This document shows positions 57,122-64,000 of a DNA stretch of 64,000 nt, one piece after another (within the stretch, counting starts at the first letter, position 1; every line of letters begins with the position of its first letter). This DNA comes from Mastigias papua (Eukaryota; Cnidaria; Scyphozoa; Rhizostomeae; Mastigiidae). The notes beneath the pieces were generated by a model. That model worked only from the letters and a program-made list of their open reading frames with translations, was not told the DNA's origin and made no database searches. Made by a program: the position numbers and the translations under genes. The DNA lies in contig OZ025284.1 in NCBI GenBank assembly GCA_964019165.1, forward strand, positions 946,185 to 1,010,184, written 5' to 3'.

Positions 57122-60100
57122 CTATGCGTGAGAGTCGCTATTTCCGACAGAGATTGGTGCAACACGCACAACATTCCCTGACACAGTAACATCCTCTGAC
57201 GTAGTTATGCCTTCACTGGTGCCCATGCCCCTTTTACTTTCCTTTCTCTTCTTCTTCTTCTTCAATGCATCGGCAAGCATAGAGTTAATTGTCATCAGCT
57301 GCATATTTATGATCTTCACGGAATGCTCTTGATTCGATTTAAGGATATCTATCTCACGCTTAAGCGAATTCAGCTCTTCATGATTCACCTCAATATTCAT
57401 ATTGTTACGGCGCTCATCCACCGTTTTGTCCTCAGTCGGACCTAACTTTTCATGTAGATACTCTTTCACACTATCCACTTCTGCCTTGATCTGATGTGTC
57501 ATTCTTTTCAAATCAGTATCCGATGCTTCGGTCATGTCATCATCATAATAGCTTATCTCAGGCGAACATCGACGGTGAAGTCGCCGCTGAAACCGCTCTC
57601 TCCGCTTCCGTGAAAAATTGTCTTCAAAGTTTAACACTCTAGAGGCGCGCAACATCTGTGCATTGGCTTGCACGTTGTCGTAGACCCGTTGGAAGGTATC
57701 AGACAAAAGTGCAATGAACAAGTTAAGGCAAACAATTCCACTCACCACGATATACGTACCACAGAGGAATCTCGCCATACGACCATGTTTGCTGGCTAAA
57801 TCACTGAATCCAAAATCTCCAACCACTGTTATTTGAAGCAAGTTGTAGGCAAGATCTTCAATGTTAGAGTACCCTGTTACTGATTCCTTGCCAAATGAGA
57901 CCCACAACGCTGCTGCGTAAGGGATGTAAAAGATGAAATACAATACAGCAAATCGACCCGTGTCTGATATCACGTGACGTAAAATCACGACAAATGGCCC
58001 GATTGGCTTAAACGGGCGGAGAAACTTCATCAGCCTAGTCCATTGGAAAACAAGCATAATGGAACCTACGGCTTTCTCTGCCCTAAGAGCGTCATCTGAG
58101 CGTCTTACAACAGCGGTCACATGACATATCATTGTAACCAGGATGAAAATGTATGTTACCCAATCAAAATAATTCCACCAATCGACCAAGTAGCTTGGTT
58201 TTAAATCTGCCAGCTCGGATAATTCTCGTTCAATATAGGCCCTTTCTTCTGGCCATCTTGGGTGGCAAAATTCTATGTCCCGAGTGAGTTCATTCTCCCG
58301 CCAGCCGATAAAATCGTTGCGCTCTCTCACCGAATTTCTATACTCGCGGACTTCTGACCCAATCCAGTATAGGAGAATGAGTGCCACTAGAACTTCGAAG
58401 GCGATGTGATGAATCGATTGTGGGAAAATGTGTATTTCCTTAGCATATCTGGGCAATGTACACATCATTACAGTCCAAACGATGCAGAAGACCAGGTTGA
58501 ACACGAAATAAAGGGATGCTCCTATCTTTCCGAACCACTTCCATTTGACCTCAACCAGTCTTTGCATTACTGGGTGCATAATGATTGAGAACTGCTGCTC
58601 CTCTACAGCAACTTTCAGTGATGATTTTGCTCCGGTTGAAGGGTGTGAAAGAGGTGGCTCTAGGTAATTGAGGTAAAAATACTGCTTCCTGTTTGCACGA
58701 TCTTTTATGTGAAACTGATCGAGTGCCTCTAACGCCTGTGAAAGTCAATAAAAGTACATTAGTCACTAAGAAGATATATGTCAACAGAATAGGAATCTTT
58801 TGAAATGGAAGTACGAGAAAATGAATGCCTCGAGCAGGATTCGAACTCGCGACCATGCTTTCAAGACATTTTCAGGTGTTCGTCGTTCCCTTTCTTATGA
58901 GATTTGTACTGCAAGTAATTGCATTTATGAAGTCTCCATCATTAGCAAGCAAAGCATTGAGCTGAGGGAGTTACAATTTCAAAATATATAAATAGCAACA
59001 AAGTGTATAACTGTATCATATTATGTATTTTAACTAATTTCTATTTATTGCTTCTTAGTAATCATCACAGTTCATCGTGCAATAGATCTAAGAATATAAA
59101 GAAAATAAATATCATCATTATTATTACTGCTACTAGTTGCATGTTGGTTTGACTTTTGTTGTTTCCGTGGATTTTTCTTCCTTTTGTTCACGTTGGTTTT
59201 ACAAGAGTCAGTATGTGTTAACTTTTGTAAGCAGGCAAGTTGGTAATAAGCTAACTTACAGTGTAGATTGTGCAAGTGGCAAGAAACATTATGAACTTTC
59301 AAAATAAGCATTGTTATTGTTTACTATATGATGAAGGAACTTAATTTTGCTGACAATGCGAGGGATTTCGTTAAAAAAGAGCTAATAAACATTGTAAACT
59401 GGTCAACTTGCTAAATTTTCTGCTGTAGAAATAAGGACTGATTTGATCCAGAACTGTTGACTTTTTGAATACATTTTTTTGTTTTTACTTTATTATGTGC
59501 AAGTAATACATTTTTATTTATTCAGGCAAATCATTTGTGAACTGCCTAGTTATAGAGAGGTTTAAATTTTTATGCCTAATATTTTTTCATAAATAAATTT
59601 CAAAGGAATTGCTCATACTCTTATTTCATTCCGTGTAGCTCTAACTTTTTGTAATATATAACCATACACGTCAATTTTTCTTAACTCTGTAAAAGCAAAT
59701 CTTGTGCAACATACCACTGGTGGCATTTTAAGAATCATCAAGCTCATACACGACATTCCACTGTCATCCCAAACACCGGCCGGTGCTCCTTCGTTCAATA
59801 AAACTTTGCACGCTTCTGAACGATCCAGTTCTGCACCCAACTGTGAAAGAGAAAGCTAAAATTTGCAAATTTTGAAGCTCTAGAAGCTTAAAGAATTTTA
59901 GGATGTGAAAGAGAAAGCTAAACTTGGCAAATTTTGAAGCTCTAGAAGCCTAAAGAACTTTAGGATGTGAAAGAGGAAGCTACACTTTGCAAATTTTGAA
60001 GCTCTAGAAGCTTAAAGAATTTTAGGATGTGAAAGAGGAAGCTACACTTTGCAAATTTTGAAGCTCTAGAAACTTAAAAAATTTTAGGATGTGAAAGAGG

Positions 60101-62174
60101 AAGCTACACTTTGCAAATTTTGAAGCTCTAGAAGCTTAAAGAATTTTAGGATGTGAAAGAGAAAGCTACACTTTGCAAATTTTGAAGCTCTAGAAACTTA
60201 AAAAATTTTAGGATGTGAAAGAGGAAGCTACACTTTGCAAATTTTGAAGCTCTAGAAGCTTAAAGAATTTTAGGATGTGAAAGAGGAAGCTACACTTTGC
60301 AAATTTTGAAGCTCTAGAAGCTTAAAGAATTTTAGGATGTGAAAGAGAAAGCTAAACTTTGCAAATTTTGAAGCTCTAGAAGCTTAAAGAATTTTAGGAT
60401 GTGAAAGAGAAAGCTAAACTTTGCAAATTTTGAAGCTCTAGAAACTTAAAAAATTTTAGGACTATGAAATAAAGATGCAACATGACGTCAAAATGTTTTA
60501 ATACGAGATGACTTTGTATCAGTTTCATAAGATGTTATTCATATGATTGTTGTGATTGGCATCAACTGATTAGCTGTGAAATAGTATCATGAGGTATAAA
60601 GTAAAATCTTATCTAGATCTCATCAATCACTTAATGTACTGTTGGCTTCACCTGTAATGGTGTTCGCCCTTTGAAATCTTTATCTTCAATTGAAGCTCCG
60701 TTACGCAATAAAGTCGATAATGAGCTACAGGCGTCGTTTTTTGCAGCATAATGTATTGGCGATTGTTTTTCACCCAACGTCTTTAAATGTATATCTGCTC
60801 CCTTCAACAAGAGAAAATCGACCATCTCGCTATAATCTACGGCTGCTGCAACGTGGAGAGGGCTCCTTCCATAGTCATCTACCCTGTCAACTTCAGCACC
60901 TGAAATTTCAAAAGGAGAATGAGATCATAAGAATCTTCAACAACAGTATTGAATGCTAGAAATGTAATGATGCCAAGCGTTAGTAATAGCTAAATGGTAG
61001 TTTAACGGTGCCAGGGTGCCAGAGAGTGGAACAGAGCTGAAAACGAGCTGTCAAATCTGATTTTTCGTAAAGCGATCTTACGACTTCCGCATATTTTGAA
61101 CATAATGAGCACTTTGCTTCGTACTTAGAACAAACTATTTGAGCATTAATTTGTCAAGTAAATCCTACTTTTTATTAATCAAGAGGCAGCAAATGTTTCA
61201 AACATTGATATCAGTGAAGAATTCCCACCATTAAACCCCTTTTGTTTCTCAGAGGACCCAAAGAAGAAACTCTGGGCATACAAAAAGTTGATGAATACAA
61301 GTTGAATCATAAATTTACCATGTTCAATAAGAAATTTAGCCACATCTGGATGCCACACACGAGCCACTTCATGCAGTACAGTCTGGCCATATTTGTCACT
61401 TTTGTTTGGATCGGCTCCATCCATAAGCAAACCTTCAATTAAATCTAAATCGACAGTCTTCTCTTTATCTTTGTTTTTTGCAAGACTCACAAAATAGTTA
61501 ATCAGTTCTTTGCTTTTCATATTGATGCGCTGGTTTGCTTCGTCCGTGTTTAATTTTGAATCTGTTCCATAACCATCGATGTCTTCATCAAGTATTCCCG
61601 TTACATTGTTAATCATTGTTCCTTTCTGTCTCAAAACTCCGTCTTCGAAAAGCCCTCTCAAACTCAATACTTCAAAATGCTTAAGGAGTTGTCGTATCTC
61701 ACGTTTTGACGATCTTAAATGCATCCATTTTGATGCCGCCTTCCTCACTGAGCTGTATTTTTTCATCCTCTGCTTCATTTTGGCTCTGTGTTGCTCCTCA
61801 CTATCACACCTTTCAGCATCGACCAGTCCATTTTCCTTGAAACTTCTTCCTTCACTCTGATTTTTATCCCGGTTTCTTTCCACATGTACTTCTTCGACTT
61901 CTCTCAACTCATCGTTTCTTGTCCCTTGTTTGTAAACACTTGATTCAGAGTGGTCTTCTACAGTATTGCCAATCTTCCTCTTGTAGCTTGATGACATTTC
62001 CACCTGGTCACCTAATAATCCATTTTTATCATCAATTTCTAGCTGTTCCTTCTTGATCGCGCTACCTGTTGATGGCGAGGACCTACTCCTTCGCCGGCGA
62101 ATCTTCCTCTCGACATCTTCTCTGATCGTCTTAAAATCAATAAGCGGCAATTCTGGATCCACCCTATTCTTCAT
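57122..62174 (-). CDS. Ankyrin-repeat TRP-like cation channel, complete
   Basis: Exons 5' to 3': 62174-61319, 60899-60652, 59840-59715, 58735-57122; 2844 nt, 947 aa. An AG at 62176-62177 just before the ATG suggests a 5' non-coding exon. Residues 1-240 are charged and probably disordered, with an RRRRSRSS patch. About five ankyrin repeats follow (about 245-410; GADPNKSDKYGQTVLHEVA and GRSPLHVAAA are typical). A linker with the TRP-like ALDQFHIKD and YFYLNYLEPP motifs leads to six helices: S1 about 482, S2 520, S3 598, S4 633, S5 671, S6 733-756, with a GDFGF pore motif at 716-720. After S6 the R-A-x-x-V-L-N-F-E segment resembles a TRPV TRP region. A C-terminal coiled coil (about 862-907) could drive tetramerisation. 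TRPV/TRPVL-like or TRPA-like are both possible; five ankyrins favour the former. Ion selectivity and stimulus cannot be read. Confidence 0.82.
58826..58862 (-). other. tRNA-like fragment (T-arm / B box)
   Basis: On the minus strand GGTCGCGAGTTCGAATCCTG has a complete T-arm (GCGAG TTCGAAT CCTGC, near-complementary stem) matching the RNA polymerase III B box. No A box, D-arm or acceptor stem is found upstream, so it is a relic or the head of a SINE, not a functional tRNA. In the channel-gene intron before the last exon. Confidence 0.45.
59841..60462. repeat. 62-bp minisatellite, 10 copies, abutting a splice acceptor
   Basis: Units start near 59843 and recur every 61-63 bp (59905, 59967, 60029, 60091, 60154, 60216, 60278, 60340, 60401). 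The first copy contains the acceptor of channel exon 3 (minus-strand CTCTTTCACAG); the others read CTCTTTCACATCC at that place. Confidence 0.95.
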
Positions 62175-62951
62175 GTCTAATAAATGGCCTATAACTTCAA
62201 TTTATGATTCGCAAATGATCTGTGCGAATGATTGAGCTATATTTACCCGAGGCAAGCATTAAGAACTGAGAGTATATTTGCAAATGTCAGAGATATGATG
62301 GCCATCACTTATTCATGTTCATGCAATATTCATGATAAGAATTTATAATGAGGTTCAATAGACTTCATTATGCTGAACCCAATTGATTCAGTTTCCTACC
62401 TGCAAGGAAAGCCCAATATCATTTCAATAGAAATTTCTCCTTTTACAAGCCATTGGTAGATACTGTTTTACTCAAATCGAGATTTAGCATTTCTCCTATC
62501 CTATCATTGAATGTGAATCTTTGGTAAACTGGATTGTCTGCCAGAAAGTAACTGAACACAGAACTTCTTTAACACCAATTAAAGCCCTCAGATCTAGTAG
62601 GTTTCGCTCTTACCTACTAAAAATACGTATTTAAAAGATACAGTGTATAATTTTGAGAACGTAGGCTTTACCAAGACTCTTGCAAACTACAACAGCCATT
62701 CATATAAACTTAAGTGCAGTGGACTAATATGAAAATTGCACGTTGTTATGAATCTTCAAGACATCATTTAGAAAGTGGACAGAGCTTAAGAAAACAAACT
62801 AAGGAATAATTCCTCATGATATGCAGTAGTTGCAACGTGAACGGTTTTAATAAGCAAGCTATATTATTGTAAAAAAATACGACTTACGAATGCTACACAA
62901 TTGTAAGCATCATATAATACTGACAGTAGTTCAAAAGCCCGGTGTCGTGTT

Positions 62952-63079
62952 CAGGGACGCCGCGAGAACCCTTTGGCTGGGGTATGTGTAGCCTTCATTT
63001 CCTCGAAAAGAACCTGATTTCAGCCATGAATCAAGAGTTGGGGGCTTGACACCTCACACACCCGATCACTACGTCCCTG
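62952..63079. mobile_element. hAT-type miniature element, 128 bp
   Basis: Ends CAGGGACG and CGTCCCTG, like the element at 5697. The flanking octamers GTCGTGTT and GTTTTGTT agree at six of eight positions, fitting a decayed 8-bp duplication. Confidence 0.6.
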
Positions 63080-63463
63080 GTTTTGTTGCATCTAGATCAA
63101 GTAAGAAACCTGTGCTGAAAAGGTGGGGGAAGGAGGGGAAAGGAAAGGTGAACAATAATCTTTAATTACCAAAATTTTTAACACCCTCTTCTATTGTATA
63201 CCCGAGAGTATAAAGATATCAACAGAAAGCTATTAATGCATTTGCTACTACTAGTTGTCTTACATCAAATTTTAAGTTGTTTTTCCAAAGGTTTCACGCA
63301 AAAACACGTTGGGTGGGCAAAGAGGGGCAACACCTCTTACTTAGATGGGCAAAGCCCCCTAATTTTTAATTGCAAAGCTAAGAACATGCAACGGAGTTAG
63401 CATTGTCGTACAACAGAGTTGACATTTTACGTAAAGATTTGCATGCTTTGTATACAACAGGTA

Positions 63464-63751
63464 CAGGGATGCTTGCATATGACTAGGGCAGGGGGACAAG
63501 GTTTCCACTGAGGGCACACTGTAGAAGTTTCCCACTAATATATGTTAGTCCTGAGGATACGTAAAATATTGCTTGTATAGGTATGTGCTCCCACAGGGGT
63601 GGATTCTATCCTTCAGATTCTTGTTAACAAGGCAAATTTTGACTATGCAAATGCAAATGGTCACACACATTGTCTGCCCTTCCGCCCCTCTGCCCCTCCT
63701 GCCGAGGGCAGGGAACAGTTGGTCATCCCGTCCCCAGGGTAGACGCCCCTG
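63464..63751. mobile_element. hAT-type miniature element, 288 bp
   Basis: Begins CAGGGATGC and ends GACGCCCCTG. Flanking octamers AACAGGTA (63456-63463) and AACAGATA (63752-63759) differ at one base. Inner sequence is rich in GGGGCAGG-type motifs near both ends and has no coding frame. Confidence 0.7.
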
Positions 63752-64000
63752 AACAGATACCTGATTAAATGTAGTTATTATCGAAAACCTCAACGTGAGG
63801 AGCTTAAATTGCACATGTCTCCATAAATATTGTCAAAGAATGCCTCCGTAAGAAACTAGAAGCAGGATTTTTGAGCAGCATTTAGAGTTGCATATTATTC
63901 ATGCAGGCACTAAGTTGAGGAAAAATTCTTGATTCATGCAAGTATAAAAATTGCATCTGACGCGGAAGGTACTGAAATTATGTGTATTCTGTTGCCACGC

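Larger units (their letters stand above)
62175..64000. other. Region upstream of the channel gene
   Basis: No gene seen. Holds two hAT-type miniature elements and G-rich repeat fragments; small open frames at 63194-63400 and 63545-63814 are without recognisable features. Confidence 0.6.

Noticed and set aside
58826..58862. Functional tRNA gene
   Set aside because: Only the T-arm is recognisable; no D-arm, A box or paired acceptor stem upstream.

Overview
The window is animal nuclear DNA: AT-rich, full of short exons with GT-AG introns, microsatellites, minisatellites and small non-autonomous transposons. ShK modules joined to an F-type (fucose-binding) lectin and a trypsin domain, next to an ABCC4-like transporter and an ankyrin TRP-like channel, suggest a marine invertebrate. 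A cnidarian is most likely, but this is inference from gene content only. I assembled exons by hand from conserved protein signatures, splice consensus and reading phase; each of the four recognised families plus the mosaic protease closes as a complete frame.

Layout. 371-1255 (-): first two exons of an unrecognised gene that runs off the left edge. 3601-25282 (-): a complete 28-exon ABCC4/MRP4-type transporter (1339 aa) whose introns carry a 40-bp satellite with 400-bp higher-order structure, a 28-bp minisatellite, a long AT array and several transposons. 25283-31130: gene-poor, with one exon-like segment. 31131-42643 (+): a 10-exon secreted mosaic protein (881 aa) with three ShK domains, an F-type lectin domain, a Pro/Thr-rich repeat and a trypsin-like protease. 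44082-51195 (-): a 9-exon VIP36/VIPL-type L-type lectin (329 aa). 53690-56459 (+): a 6-exon SIL1 (487 aa), head to head with the lectin gene. 57122-62174 (-): a 4-exon ankyrin-repeat TRP-like channel (947 aa). 62175-64000: no gene seen, two hAT-type miniature elements.

How the genes relate. There is no operon logic. The lectin and SIL1 genes both serve the early secretory pathway and share a 2.5-kb intergenic region that now holds a 1.16-kb fold-back transposon with a 6-bp target duplication. The most unusual gene is the ShK-lectin-protease: its catalytic triad and fucose-contact motif are intact, but the activation site lacks the usual basic residue. Other notable items are three small case studies in splice-site evolution: an intron bounded by a 13-bp direct repeat across both junctions, a minisatellite seeded on a splice acceptor, and a duplicated acceptor in SIL1.
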